Assembly: GCA_935421135.1 (NCBI GenBank)
Contig: OW285189.1
Location: 26,308,399-26,372,398 of the forward strand
Length of the DNA: 64,000 nt
Source: Bugulina stolonifera
Taxonomy: Eukaryota > Bryozoa > Gymnolaemata > Cheilostomatida > Bugulidae
Reading direction: 5' to 3'
Every line of letters begins with the position of its first letter. Position 1 is the first letter of the stretch. The notes below the pieces were generated by a model. That model made no database searches, was not told the origin of the DNA, and saw only the letters and a program-made list of their open reading frames with translations. Below, piece by piece: positions 11,949 to 25,600 of the stretch. A program made the translations under genes and the position numbers.

Positions 11949-14900
11949 CATAGAGTTATCTCCCCTAGAGCAGGAACTCCGGTAAATTTTGTGATGCCAC
12001 TTTTCATCCCTAGCGGCCATGATGTGTTGGGGTAGTTACCGTTTGTTTACATTAGTTACCTATGCGCTGCTATGATTAGTTAGTCATTTAATTAGTAGTC
12101 AAAATTTGTTCTTTGCTACCAATAATCTGAAATTTTCTGTTGCACACATATTTTCCAATTATTTCAGACCAACATAATGATTGTATTTATTATATTTTGT
12201 AACTTTGATAGTAACTGCATGGTAATTGCAAATATTGTATATTAGTATATAAGTACATCACAAATTTATTATAACCCAGCTCCTAGTTCTAGTTATTTTG
12301 GCTTTCAGTAGGCAAGATTACTTTACTTTTACCTCAAATTACAATACAGCTAAAGCTACTGTAGTTGTTAATTGTCCTACGTCCTATGGTTTACCCTGGT
12401 ATCACATGATTGATAGAGTATAAGTATTAATAGGTGTATTTCTATATGTAGAACAGATTTGCAGAAGTTGCATATTACAAATAAAAACATTTATGTAGAC
12501 AAACAAAACCAATTCATAACATGGAGTATAAATGCCAATATTTTGACCAAATCTATTTTAAATATTTACTGAATAAAAATAGCATAAGAACTCTTATTCA
12601 ATATTCAGAAGTCACTCCTTGCCATTCTTAGGAATAAGGTCAGCCAGCTCTTCAAAATTCACAGCATCAGCACAGATCAATATTCTGTCTAGTAGACCTA
12701 TATTAGGAAATTGATACCAGATAAATAATTGCTTCACGCTTACCACAGATAAATAGTTTACAGACATATAAGAGGTATTAGATCCAAATAATAAAGCAGT
12801 AACGAAACATGTTCAATGCCTACTGTCCTACCATAATAGTACAGCTATTAGTAGTTACATAATTCTTGCCAAATTGGCATCACATTATATCAGAGTAAAA
12901 TAAAGTACGATTTCGATAAGACATATATGTTGATATAGTTGATCACTCTGGATGTTACCTATAAATTAAATTCATAACAGCTCCATAATAGACGACAGAA
13001 ATCTACCAAGTACCTTCTCACACATATATATAAAACAACAAGCCTTAATTAAATCAAGCATCTCATTTTAATCGTGAAACCCATTTCTAATTGGGAAGCA
13101 GTTGCTACAGTTTGTGTGCACGAGTCCCAGAAAAAGAGTTCATAATCATAACCTACTTGATGGGTATGATGGATGAGCACCACACATAGAGTTGTGGCGA
13201 TATGCATCGTGGTATCCAGATTTCACTTTAATTTCCAACCTATAAATAACAAATCAATGCTACAACTCAACCTGCACCTATTCTATTGTAGGTAGAAAGG
13301 CTAAGAAAGTTTTGGTTAAACAAACTGTTACCAAGAAATTAAATAAAAGACGTAGGCCTATAAACTTGCATAAGACTATTCAACGTTCTACATTATAATG
13401 TTTAATGACTAATTAACAGCCCTAATAAATTTAGATTTTTCCTTCCATATCATCTTTCCTTTCAGTTATAGTTTAGCTTAAAACCATTCTAAGATTATGC
13501 TAAGCTGGTGTAGATCTTTGATTATAATGTATTTAGACTACTAACTGTGCTAGGCGATTAGATACTACAAAGCCTCGGAATCAAACTCTAGACAGGAATG
13601 GACAAAGGAAAGTTCACATCTGTGAAACAAAGTCATTGATAGTTTATAGATAAATTTCTTAAATAAATTTCCTAGCAATATAAAGTTAGCCTATACTAAC
13701 ATTCAAAGTAATGATGATATGCCTACAACACAATTACAATAATTATAATCATAATAGGTCTATTATATTTATAGCCTATTATAATTATTATTACAAAAAA
13801 TTAACATTACAATCACAAATATTAATATTATAAAATAATTATATAAATATAATCAATTCAATGATAAACATGTTCATGTTGATAGATAGTCTATGGAAAT
13901 CACCTGAATTAATAAAATAATAGTTAGTAGGTATAGTGTAGTCACTGATCTAATGAGTGAGTGATTTTGATCTGTGACTATTGTAATAAATTGCTAGTGA
14001 GTCGTGACCACAACTTCACCTGATAGCATTACTATATTTACAACGTAGTAGTAGCCTATTACAATTACTATAATTAATAACTATAGGTACAGCAGTGACA
14101 GTGAGCAAAGTTAATGTAACTCAGCCTCAATCAATCAATAACAGTACCGAGAGATTCCACTATTACTGGATAAATGAATGTGCTTATTAATTTTAAACAA
14201 TTATACTTGCTATAACTTCTGGGCTAATTAAAATCATTATATTATTTATTATTGAGTAAATATTTAATTTTACAACAATAATTCTACAATAACCTAAATA
14301 ACAATTGAATTTATTTCATTGTCTTTCCAGTTCCAACTCACAACAACCGTACTGTATTCCTACTAACCGCACTGTTAGTCCAAAGAAACCCAAAGTACAC
14401 CCTTGCAATCACACCAATGTTAACTATATGAGATTGTCAGATTGTATAATTATTGTTGCAGGAATGCCACTAGTACAACTAGCTCCACGCTCATTTTTTG
14501 AAATGAACAGAGAATTGTTCACGTGCTATCGAAAGTCCTTTATGGGTAGATAATTCTGTACAATAAGCCTATCATGTTGGCGATTAGAGATTTTAATACC
14601 CAATAATATGCGGTTTTGTTTTGGTTGACCAATCAACGCATTCACAGACTTTCTACCGATAGACGCTGCCGTGCTAGTCGGTTACTAGTATTATTTGGTC
14701 GAGTAAACATCCATTCTTATTTTTCTTTAAAGTCCTATTTTACAAAGAGATTTTTAAAATCACTGTTATTGTAAAAAAGCAGAGATATTATTAAACAGTT
14801 TAAATATAAATTCAAAACATTTTACACAAACAGTATCTGTAAATAACAGCGTTGAAAAATTTGATGTTTCATATATAATTGTAATGGTAACTAATGTAAA

Positions 14901-15022
14901 CAAACGGACGAAATCCCCATCGCATCATGGCCGCCCGTGGGGAAAACTGGCATCAAGTGGCCAATCGGCGTTTAATAGCGGAAAATTTTTAAGTTCCTGC
15001 TCTATGGGGTGTTACCTCTATG
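11949..15022. mobile_element. DNA transposon copy A with 8-bp TSD
   Basis: Bounded by CATAGAG and CTCTATG and flanked by the perfect 8-bp direct repeat GCCGAGTC (11941-11948 and 15023-15030). Left terminus CATAGAGTTATCTCCCC, right terminus reverse-complemented CATAGAGGTAACACCCC, both continuing to AGAGCAGGAACT. Similarity of the ends goes on patchily for over 100 bases (GCGGCCATGATG, CCGTTTGTTTACATTAG). An 8-bp TSD fits the P, hAT or Merlin superfamilies; a CAT start also occurs in P elements. I see no intact transposase, but two minus-strand exon-like pieces are shared with copy B (see 12612-13239). Confidence 0.9.
12612..13239 (-). pseudogene. Exon-like coding pieces inside transposon copy A
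   Basis: Minus-strand exon 13157-13239 (LEIKVKSGYHDAYRHNSMCG...) ends in a GTAGGT donor and joins in phase to 12612-12697 (LLDRILICADAVNFEELADL... then TGA), which has a TATAG acceptor. The second piece is almost unchanged in copy B (about 15741-15827); in the first piece copy B changes YR to HC. I do not recognise the protein. It could be the transposase C-terminus or a captured host fragment. Confidence 0.4.
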
Positions 15023-15054
15023 GCCGAGTCATTACATAGCTAAAGAGATCAATG

Positions 15055-18000
15055 CATAGAGTTATCTCCCCTAGAGCAGGAACTCCCATAAATTTTGTGA
15101 TGCCACTTTTCATTCCTGGCGGCCATGATGTATTGGGGTAGTTACCGTTTGTTTACATTAGTTACCTACGCGCTGCTATGCTTAGTTAGTCATTTAGTTA
15201 GTAGTCCAAATTTGTTTTTGCTACCAATTATCTAAAATTTTTTGTTGCACACATATTTTCCAATTATTTCAGACCAACATAATTATTATATTTATCATAT
15301 TTTGTAACTTTGATAGTAACTGCATGGTAATTGCAAATATTGTACATTAGTATATTAGTACGTCACAAAATTATTATTACACAGCTCCTAGTTCTAGTTA
15401 TTTTGGCTTTCAGTAGGCAAGATTACTTTACTTAACAGCTGTAGCATTAAGTAACACTTTTACCTCAAATTAGAATACAGCTAAAGCTACTGTAGTTGTT
15501 AATTGTCCTACGTCCTATGGATTATCCTGGTATCACATGATTGATAGAGTATAAATACCAATAGGTGTATTTCTATATGTAGAACAGATTTGCAGAAGTT
15601 GCATATTACAAATAAAAACATTTATGTAGACAGACAAAACCAATTCATAACATGGAGTATAAATGCCAATATTTTGACCAAATCTATTTTAAATATTTAC
15701 TGAATAAAAATAGCATAAGAACTCTTATTCAATATTTAGAAGTCACTCCTTGCCATTCTTAGGAATAAGATCAGCCAGCTCTTCAAAATTCACAGCATCA
15801 GCACAGATCAATATTCTGTCTAGTAGACCTATATTAGGAAATTGATACCAGATAAATAAATGCTTCACGCTTACCACACATGAAACATGTTCAATGCCTA
15901 CTGTCCTACCATAACAGTACAGCTATTAGTAGTTACATGATTCTTGCCAAATTGGCATCACATTATATCAGAGTAAAATAAAGTACGATTTCGATAAGAC
16001 ATATATGTTGATATAGTTGATCACCCTGGATGTTACCTATGAATTAAATCCATAACAGCTCTATAATAGACGACAGAAATCTACCAAGTACATTCTCACA
16101 CATATATACAAAACAACAAGCCTTAATTAAATCAAGCATCTCATTTTAACCATGAAACCCATTTCTAATTGGAAAGCAGTTGTTACAGTTTGTGTGCACG
16201 AGTCCCAGGAAAAGAGTTCATAATCATAACCTACTTGATGGGTATGATGGATGAGCACCACACATAGAGTTGTGGCAATGTGCATCGTGGTATCCAGATT
16301 TCACTTTAATCTCCAACCTATAGATAAAAAAATCAATGCTACAACTCAACCTGCACCTATTCTATTGCAGGTAGAAAGGCTAGGAAAGTTGTGGTTAAAC
16401 AAACTGTTACTAAGAAATTAAATAAATGACATAGGCCTATAAACTTGCATAAGACTATTCAATGTTCTACATTATAATGTTTAATGACTAATTAACAGCC
16501 CTAATAAATTTAGATTTTTCCTTCCATATCATCTTTCCTTTCAGTTATAGTTTAGCTTGAAACCATTCTAAGATTATGCTAAGCTGGTGTAGATCTTTGA
16601 TTATAATGTATTTAGGCTATTAACTGCGCTATGCAATTAGATACTACAAAGCCTCGGAATCAAACTATAGACAGGAATGGACAAAGAAAAGTTCACATCT
16701 GCGAAACAAAGTCATAGTTTATAGATTTCTTAAATAAATTTCCTAGCAATATAAAGTTAGCCTATACTAACATTCAAAGTAATGCTGATAGGCCTATAGC
16801 ACAATTACAATACGTATAATCATAATAGGCCTATTACACTTATTATCACAAAAAAATTAATTTACAATCACAAATATTAATATTATAAAATAATTATATA
16901 AATATAATCAATTCAATGATAAACATGTTCATGTTGATTAATAGTCTATGGAAATCACCTGAATTAATAAAATAATAGTTAGTAGGTATAGTCACTGATC
17001 TGATGAGTGAGTGATTGTGATCTGTGACTATTGTAATAAATTGCTAGTGAGTCGCGATCACAACTTCACCTGATAGTATAAGTATTACTATATTTACTAC
17101 GTAGTAGTAGCCTATTACCATTACTATAGGTAGGTACAGCAGTGACAGTGGAGTGAGCAAAGTTAATTTAACTCAGCCTCAATCAATCAATCAATCAATC
17201 AATAACAGTACCGAGAGATTCCACTATTACTAGATGAATGAATGTGCTTATTAATTTCAAACAATGATACTTGTTATAACTTCTGGGCTAATTAAAATTA
17301 TTATGCTATTTATTATGGAGTAAATTTTTAATTTTACAACAACAATAATTTAATAGAATAAATAACTACTAATAAGAATTGAATTTATTTCATTGTCTTT
17401 CCAGTTCCAACTCACAGCAACCGTACTGTATTCCTACTAACCACACTGTTAGTCCAAAGAAACCCAAAGTATACTCTTGCAATTACACCAATGTTAACTA
17501 TATGAGATTGTATAACTATTGTTCCAGGAATGCCATTAGTACAACTAGCTCCATGCTCATTTCTTGAAATAAACAGAATTGTCCGCGTGCTATTGAAAGT
17601 CCTTTATGGGTAGATAATTCTGTACAATAAGCCTATCATGTTAGCGATTAGAGATTTTAATACCCAATAACATGCGGCTTTATTTTGGTTAACCAATCAA
17701 CGCATTCACAGACTTTCTACTGATATACGCTGCCGCGCTAGTCGGTTACTAGTATTATTTGGTCGAGTGAACATTCATTCTTATTTCTCTGTAAAGTCCT
17801 ATTTTACAAAGAGATTTTTAAAATCACTATTATTGTGAAAAAACAGAGATGTTACTAAACAGTTTAGATATAAATTCAAAACATTTTACACAAATAGTAT
17901 CTGTAAATAGCAGCGTTGAAAAGTTTTATGTTTTATATATAATTGTAATGGTAACTAATGTAAACAAACGGACGAAATCCCCATCGCATCATGGCCGCCC

Positions 18001-18086
18001 GTGGGGAAAACTGGCATCAAGTGACCAATCGGCGTTTAATAGCGGAAAATTTTTGAGTTCCTGCTCTATGGGGTGTTACCTCTATG
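15055..18086. mobile_element. DNA transposon copy B with 8-bp TSD
   Basis: Second copy of the same element, collinear with copy A over its whole length with scattered substitutions and small indels. It is flanked by its own perfect 8-bp direct repeat GATCAATG (15047-15054 and 18087-18094). Only 32 bases separate it from copy A. Different TSDs show two separate insertions and exclude a tandem duplication. Both copies hold a plus-strand open piece (14305-14553, 17379-17567) preceded by a TTTCCAG acceptor-like string; its meaning is unclear. Confidence 0.9.
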
Positions 18087-18356
18087 GATCAATGTTCTAA
18101 TGTGACTAGGTAGTAGTAGAATAATCATTCGAATAATAGTAATTTTCTCCTAATCTTAGTATTGTTGTTGAACGTATCTAACTCAAACATCCGGTTTAAT
18201 CAAATCATTTGGCACAACCAAAGATATTTGGCACAACCATCATAATAGTCTTATTTTTATTTTTTCCTTGACACAAGTGGGCCCATTATCTGCCTTCACT
18301 ACTTACTGGTGTCTATAATAATTTGTTTTATCTAAAGCTGTCAGATAACTGCACAG

Positions 18357-18445
18357 ATCAATATTTTGAGGCTATGAAAATAAGAACTATACTATATTAT
18401 AATAATATAGTATAGTTCTTGTTTTCATAGCCTCAAAATATTGAT
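18357..18445. repeat. Near-perfect hairpin, 44-base arms
   Basis: ATCAATATTTTGAGGC... pairs with ...GCCTCAAAATATTGAT with one mismatch and essentially no loop. It is followed by AT-rich TAATAATTATT palindromic sequence to about 18480. Likely a fold-back MITE remnant. Confidence 0.9.
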
Positions 18446-18480
18446 AATAATAATTAATAATAATTATTAATTATTATTAT

Positions 18481-19040
18481 ACTACATTTTTACACATGAC
18501 ATTCAATGGCAGTCGTTCTAATACTCTACTGTTTATCTGTTGACTGTAGGCGCAAAGTTTAACAAAATAATGATGATTGAGTATTATGCTCAATCACTAT
18601 TGTTTTATTCAACTTTTTGCATACAAATAGAGATTTCATTTTGTAAAATAAATGAGATAACTAACTAACTAACTAACTAACTGAGGATTGGAACCAACCC
18701 AAGAGTACTTACTGAGCGGCCTACAGCCGCAACCTACACACAGTCAGGCTGGACAGTCCTGTTCAGTCAATACTGACAAACACAAATCCCCATAGTATGA
18801 ATACTGCCTGCTAACTGATTAACCCATGAACCATACGCGGCACACCCCTTCTACCCTCTAGGGTGGTCCAGTGTGATGATAACATCGACAGGTAATTCGA
18901 CAGGTAATTAAAATAAGGACGAATGTCATTAGACAAATACAGGGATGTCTGCAAGTTTTTTTTTGGACACTCAAGTTAAGTTGCCATGGCCAACTTTTAG
19001 CAGTGATTCTTCAAGTCACAAGTCAATTCTTTCTAGCGAC
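18481..19040. other. Intergenic, end of a LINE-like tail
   Basis: Contains a TAAC microsatellite at 18657-18681 like the tail at 8380-8405, suggesting the 3' end of another CR1/L2-like copy. Nothing else recognised. Confidence 0.4.
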
Positions 19041-19044
19041 TAAT

Positions 19045-19869
19045 CATTAATCAAGTGCTCAAGTGGTCGCAGTGAACGGCTCTATATCGAGTCATGCTCA
19101 AACAACTTCTGGAGTACCCCAAGGTAGCGCACTTGGTCCACTTCTATTTCTAATCTACATAAATGACATCACCTTTAACATAAAGAATTACATCCACCTA
19201 TTCGCAGATGATACCTTGCTATTTGGCTCTGTGACGGCCACAACATCTCTACAGTCAGACATTGACGAGCTCACAAACTAGGCAACACTGTGGCAAATGA
19301 ACTTTAACCTCAAAAAATGCGAAATCGCCCATTTCCACAATGGTAAACAACTACGACATACTTTACATGCATGCAACCTGAGCGAAGAAACTCTCAAAAC
19401 CTGTGAGGAATCAAAATACCCAAGAGTGTTCCTAAGCAAAGACCTAACATGGGAAACACAAATGACCTATGTATGTAACAAGGCCAACTCTATAATGGGC
19501 ATGCTGCGTAGAAAACTACGCAGGTCCAACGAAAAGACTAGACTAACCATATACAAAACCCCAATTAGACCTATCCTTGAATATGCTTCTTCAGTATGGT
19601 CTCCCCACCTGGCTAAGCATCAAAAACTACTGGAGCTAGTACAAAGGAGGGCCTCTCAATGGATTTCAAACTTGGTGAGAGATGATAGTGTCCCGTACCA
19701 CCTCAGAATCCTAGGCTTAGAAATTATACTTGACAGAATGAAATACAAGGGCATCAAACTACTAGAAGACATAAAAAATGGGAACATAGACCTACAAATT
19801 GAAAACTACATTAAAAACCAACAAACTTATAACACCAGGCATGGAGTAATCCAACAGCATACCAAATAA
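19045..19869 (+). pseudogene. Non-LTR reverse transcriptase fragment
   Basis: Two in-frame pieces separated by a single TAG (19279-19281). The first carries [20 protein letters not shown] and the catalytic FADD box (FADDTLLFG, 19201-19227). The second carries MNFNLKKCEIAHF, LTWETQMTYVCNKANSIMGM, and PIRPILEYASSVWSPH followed by QRRASQWI. These are classic positions of jockey/CR1-type LINE reverse transcriptases (palm, thumb and downstream). The 5' part with the endonuclease is absent. Apart from the stop it is well preserved. Confidence 0.88.
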
Positions 19870-20164
19870 CCAATCATTCTTCCACTCATTCTTTGTTAGG
19901 GTTATTCATGCACGACCATAACTAGCAACCGTTCTACATTTCTCTATCAAGAGACTATTAGAATATAATTATACATCAAAAGGTATCCAAAGGTAAATTA
20001 AATCTTTACATTTTCCCAAAATAAACTCAAGTTTTTATCAAGTTGCACAAATCATGTACTTGTACGTCATATAAGTCAACTCCAAGACCAGTTAGAATTC
20101 AATTATTTCCTTGTTTACTTCAATTTTTGTAGAGCTACTGGGCTATTACTAAAGGTTTTACGAA

Positions 20165-20990
20165 ATATTGTAATGTTTTTGGAGTTGTCTTACATACGAG
20201 AGCCGAGGGCTACAAGTATGTGAAGGGCTTGGAAGGTGGTAGAGGCCGACCAAGTGTACCTTCTACTCTTTACATAAAAAAGTGAACAGTTATATGTGCT
20301 CTTTATAGGTGTATTGTAAGTTATATCAGACGTAGGTCGATGCCGAGACTCATGGAGCTCAGGACCGACGTAGGTCATGTAGAGTTTATACTCCGAGGGA
20401 GTGCAGAGAAAGATTGTCTAGCCTTGAGATCTTAGGACCGACGCTAGGTTCATTTAGAACCCGGGATCGACCTAAGTCTAAGGGGTGGATAGAGATATGC
20501 TTCGCCTAGGATGAGATGAACTCGAGCCGTACTGGATCAAGGGATCCTCCGGTGGAGTTACCCGCCTAAAGAGTAAGCCTCTGTAGGTTGAGTTAGGAGA
20601 TGTTGCTTTATTCAAGCGCAATCAACAACTGACTAAACATAACAAATGCACTGCCTTATATACTATAACAACTTCCGGCCAGAAGAGCCCGACGTGGTAT
20701 CGGCTGGCCGACATGGTATCGGCTCCGGAACTGATGCAACAACATGGATGGTTCTGCCCGATGTCGGCCACATAAAAGGTCGGCCTTAGCACAAAATGTG
20801 CTTACAATAAGGAGAAACATGTCATATATAATTATGAGCTTAATCTATAAGGTCGGCCAGGAAGTTACTATATAAATGGCAAAAAGACTTTATTAAATTA
20901 CAACCAAGCAAGAGTAGACAATTACTGAGAGTATGTATAAATGTGGGAAAACCCAAGATGCAATTTAAGTGTAATCCCAAAGCTTGATTG
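20165..20990 (-). mobile_element. Degenerate LTR related to the 49-54 kb element
   Basis: Shares the order and wording of the LTR at 49245-49907: a TTTATT (minus AATAAA, 20607-20612), then CCTTATATACTATAA (minus TATA box, ~20653-20667), then CTTCCGGCC, repeated CGGCCGAC/GGTCGGCC boxes, a GCAACAA...ATGG motif and TGCTTACAATAAGG. Spacing and orientation match, so it is a solo or truncated LTR of the same or a sister family in minus orientation. Ends are approximate; no TSD found. Confidence 0.65.
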
Positions 20991-22266
20991 CTAGTATATG
21001 TATATATATATAAGACACGCAGTGTATAAGACAGTATAATAATGAATGCATGAACGGGTATGAATACAATAAGATGTCATGCAAGAATAGTGTCAGCTAT
21101 GATAATGTTATGTACAAATAGGAGTACAGTTTGTTTCCAGGCAGGCTGTTTCACCACAATATTGTGACTAAATAGTGTCAGAAGTTCAAATTCCAAAGCA
21201 AAATTCTGTTATAATTTAACAAATTCCGATTGTTGTTATTTCTGGTTAAGAATCTTTTGGCTTATCATAACATACTCATTCTTTATGTAGCACACTGGTG
21301 CCAATTGTAGCAAACAGTACACTTCATGTGTTAAAAAAATTTTTTTAGGTTAGCTATAGAGTATAAATAGTTTAGCCTATTTAACATTTTAAGGTTTAGT
21401 TTTAAGGCTCGGCCACACTGTTGCAATAAGAAGTACAAGTTGCATGGCAATGCATAGACACAAATGTGCTTCCAATGAACAACACAAAGTAACATATTAG
21501 CATAGAGTGGCAAAGTATCATAATAATAACAGTGAAATCTGCACAGTGTAGAAAGGTCAACACACAATGAGTATAGTAACTGTAGGCATAATAAGTATCC
21601 AAACGTAACCTAGTGTGTTAGAGGCCTAAGTCAAGGTAATGAAGTAATCACTGTCCACACTACTTATCCCAGCAGATCATTACAATATATAGATGATTTA
21701 TCATATTATAGTTCGGTTTGAAGATTTCATCTTCGAGCAGCTCGTCTGATGGTTGTGCTCAATCTACCGTTCATTATTTTATACTGATGACCTATGATTG
21801 TCTTAGTCGTATAAGAAGAGTCCTTCTGCTCTTCTTGCAATCGCATATACACTTGCAGTCTACCCCCAAGCTGAAGTGACACACTCTCTCTTCCTTTTAG
21901 TTTACCGATTATTGAATGACTAGAAAAGAAATTAAGATTTCAATTATTAAATACAGATCGATGTAAAAATGGCCCTTCACTTTTGGTCCACTTTTTATTG
22001 CTTCTGCAGGGACTAGCAAAATATATATTTATTAAATTCAGCCACTTTTGACATACATGTATCTGTCCCATAATAGGATTTTGCAACTTTCAAATTTGGC
22101 ATTATAGGCAGCTGCACAATAGCAGCGACTAGCAAGTAGTAAATTTTTTCTCTTTGCTTACACCACTGTAGTACACTATTATGCATTGCATTGCATTGTA
22201 GCCAGTTACTGTCAGAGAGCTATGTGCATGATTTATAACAAGAAACAACATCTGTAACATCAAACG
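20991..22266. other. Intergenic upstream of TPGS1
   Basis: AT-rich. A possible small TIR element spans about 21404-21626 (AGGCTCGGCCACACT against reverse-complement AGGCCTCTAACACACT), without a convincing TSD. The remainder up to 22266 should contain the TPGS1 promoter and 5' UTR; no clear core promoter seen. Confidence 0.35.
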
Positions 22267-22564
22267 ATGATGACTGATAAATCCAGGAAGCCTGGTGAAG
22301 AAGCCAAATTGGAGGCAGACAAAATATTTTTGGGTAAACCAAGGATTATATTATCATCTGGTCTTGTTTATTGTATTCTCTTCTCTCAGGGAATGTACGA
22401 TTATATCTCCCCTTGTTCACAGCTGTCATGTGTATTCTCATTAGATGTTAAAGTGACATAGCAGTATATCCAGTGAGAAATGGTGATCCCCTGTTTGTCT
22501 AAATCACAATTAGAGACAGTGTGGGTACACTTCTTCTAACTGTCTGCATAATATTCTGCTGTAG

Positions 22565-22602
<38 letters not shown>

Positions 22603-25600
22603 TCCGTGGCGCCAAACACAATTCTTTAACGTGCCTGCCCAATAGCAGAGTTAGTCGAGGGGCCACCACGGCACCTAGAGCTGGATATTATTATAGTTCG
22701 GTATGGCACAGAGGGAAAACCTTCTTCGGGACGAAAACCTCCAGGTCATTGGCGGGACTCGAACCTACGTTCTTGCAGATATACATAATATATACACTGT
22801 ATCACACAGATAGTTAGTTATTCTGCCGTCTTTATTGTATTATGTTTAGAGTTAGCTTGCCGTCTTTATGGTATTATGTTTAGGGTTAGTCTGCAGTTCT
22901 CTGTTTAATGTACCGTTTAGAGAAGAGCCATGTGAAAGAGACCATGAGTGACTTGGTGACTCAGCTCACTGCCAACAGACCAGCAGACCCTCTCAAGTTT
23001 ATGGCTGATTAGTAAGTGACTCTTTCCTCTTCTTTAGAGGTCATAGAATACAGTCTAATGTCTATTATTCTATTCACTAGATCTCAGTGACCACATTGTG
23101 TGAGGGATAGACTACTACATAATTCATCTAGCATATGACTTTGGTCTTGTTGATTAGCCTTGTGTACTCGGGTTATTTATAATATTAGTTATTAGATAGA
23201 CCATAGTCTATAATATCAGTTATTAGATAGACCATAGTCTATAATATCAGTTATTAGATAGACCATAGTCTATAATATCAGTTATTAGATAGACCATAGT
23301 CTATAATATCAGTTATTAGATAGACCATAGTCTATAATATCAGTTATTAGATAGACCATAGTCTATAATATCAGTTATTAGATAGACCATAGTCTATAAT
23401 ATCAGTTATTAGATAGACCATAGTCTATAATATCAGTTATTAGATAGACCATAGTCTATAATATTAGTTATTAGATAGACCATAGTCTATAATATCAATT
23501 ATTAGATAGACCATAGTCTATATAATATCAATTATTAGATAGACCATAGTCTATATAACATCAATTATTAGATAGACATATTATTATGATGGTGTGAGTG
23601 TGAGGTCTACTGATTTCTTTTCTGCAGTTTGCTGGTTAAACTTACTCTTTATAACATTCATAGTTTTCAGTCCAACTTTGAACAAAGTAACAGGCTAGAG
23701 AAGTCATACCAGGTTATAATGCTGACACATCACTCTAGACCAGCATTTAGACAAAACATAGCGACAGCCTTTGACATACTCAACCAGACTGAGTGTAAGT
23801 AGGTACATGTGGTTCTGATAACTCCATGTGAGGTATACACATATATATGATATCTCTATATGAGGTATACATGTATATGATATCTCTATATGAGGTATAT
23901 ACGTATATGATATCTCTATATGAGGTCTACATGTATATGATATCTCTATGTTTCAGTGACCAAACAACTGAGTGGTATTAATGGGATGCTGTTTGATGAG
24001 TTACTTACTCTCCTACTCAGGTAAGTTACGTTGTTTATACTCACTTAATAATGTAGGTCTATATTCTACTTTGTAGTTTTTATTGGATATGAGTAAACAA
24101 ATGTTTCCTTTTATTATTCTACTTCCATTGTAGACACTCACCCAGTTCTTGTTCTGTAAAAGTGAAACATCGGTTATGCAGAAGACAGTATGAAGCTGTT
24201 ACATATGAAATGTTTTACTATGCAGTCACTACTGTTATTATATACATCGGTAAGTAGAATATCACAGTAGCAGTAGTAGCAGCGGTAGTAGCAGCGGTAG
24301 TAGTAGTGGTAGCGGTAGCGGTAGCATCAGCAGTAGTGGTAATAGTAGTAGTAGGTGGCATGTTAATCACTGTATCTATGACTCCTTAGATTACCTGAGT
24401 GTAGCAGAACAGCTGTTCCAACTGCTAGATGGGAGCTCTACTGGCCAAGTAGATCAACTATATTCTGAAATACTAATCAATCAACTCAAGTCTTCATTCT
24501 CTCTCCTAAGCAGCGTAACTGCCGATAAGTAAGTTATAGTATTATTGATAGTTATGGTGATAGTAATAGTGATGGTGATAGTGACAGCAATGGTTATAGT
24601 TATATTTACATGTATAGTGATAGCTATAGTAATGGTTATATACAGTGATAGCTATTAGTTATAGTAAAATAGTAGTAGTTATAGTGATAGTTATATTTAT
24701 AGTGATAGCTATAGTGATGGTTATATATACAGTGATAGCTATTAATAATAGTAAAATAGTAGTAGTAGTTATAGTGATAGTTATAGTGATAGCTAGAGTT
24801 ATAGTAATGGTAATAGCTATAGTAATTGTAATAGTTATTAATAGTGATAGTAATGATTATATTAATAGTCATAGTGATAGTAATAGTTATAGTGATAGTA
24901 ATGATTATAATAATAGTCATGATGATAGTAATGATTATAATAATAGTCATGATGATAGTAATGATTATAGTAATAGTCATGGTGATAGCAAGGAGTAAGA
25001 GAGAGAAGGAGGCTCGTCCATGAGAGTTTTGTGTTCGATGTGCTCCTCCGTTTAAAAATATGAGCACATGAGTCGCTGGCATTAAGCGAGTAGACAACTC
25101 CGTTGAACCGTGATGCGCTTCTTCATTGCAAAACAGGTATAAAAGCAATGCACATGTGCACGGCTCTGGCGCTTATTACGTCACAGCTATAGCATCCAAT
25201 CCAAATCATTTCTATGGAGAGATGAACATAATCGTTCATTGAGATAGCCAATAGTTTGAGCACTATTTTCATTTAGTTTGGGCATCTTGTAGGGCCCACA
25301 AACTAGCTTATTCACTGAACTGGTATCTGAACTATATGCCATAAAACAGACCAAGTATATGGAGTCCTGGTGTCTGAGAAACGTGTTGCACAAATTGACT
25401 CATTTCAACCGCGATTTAAGTGTTTGTACGTCTTATTTATTATGAAAGTGCAAAGTTTAAATTTGGAATTCAAGCTCACTCACTATAGCAAACTTAAATC
25501 TATTAGTGTTATTTTTGCTTATTTTGTTGATCATGTTGGTATTTGCAAAAAGTGTCATTTTATATCGAGATACGCAATTTTCTTCAAATATGGCGATTTT

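Noticed and set aside
11949..18086. Segmental tandem duplication of 3 kb
   Set aside because: Each copy has its own 8-bp TSD, so separate transposition explains it better.
22749..22759. Functional tRNA gene on the minus strand
   Set aside because: B box is present but no cloverleaf, acceptor stem or clear A box; the ATT tail indicates a SINE.
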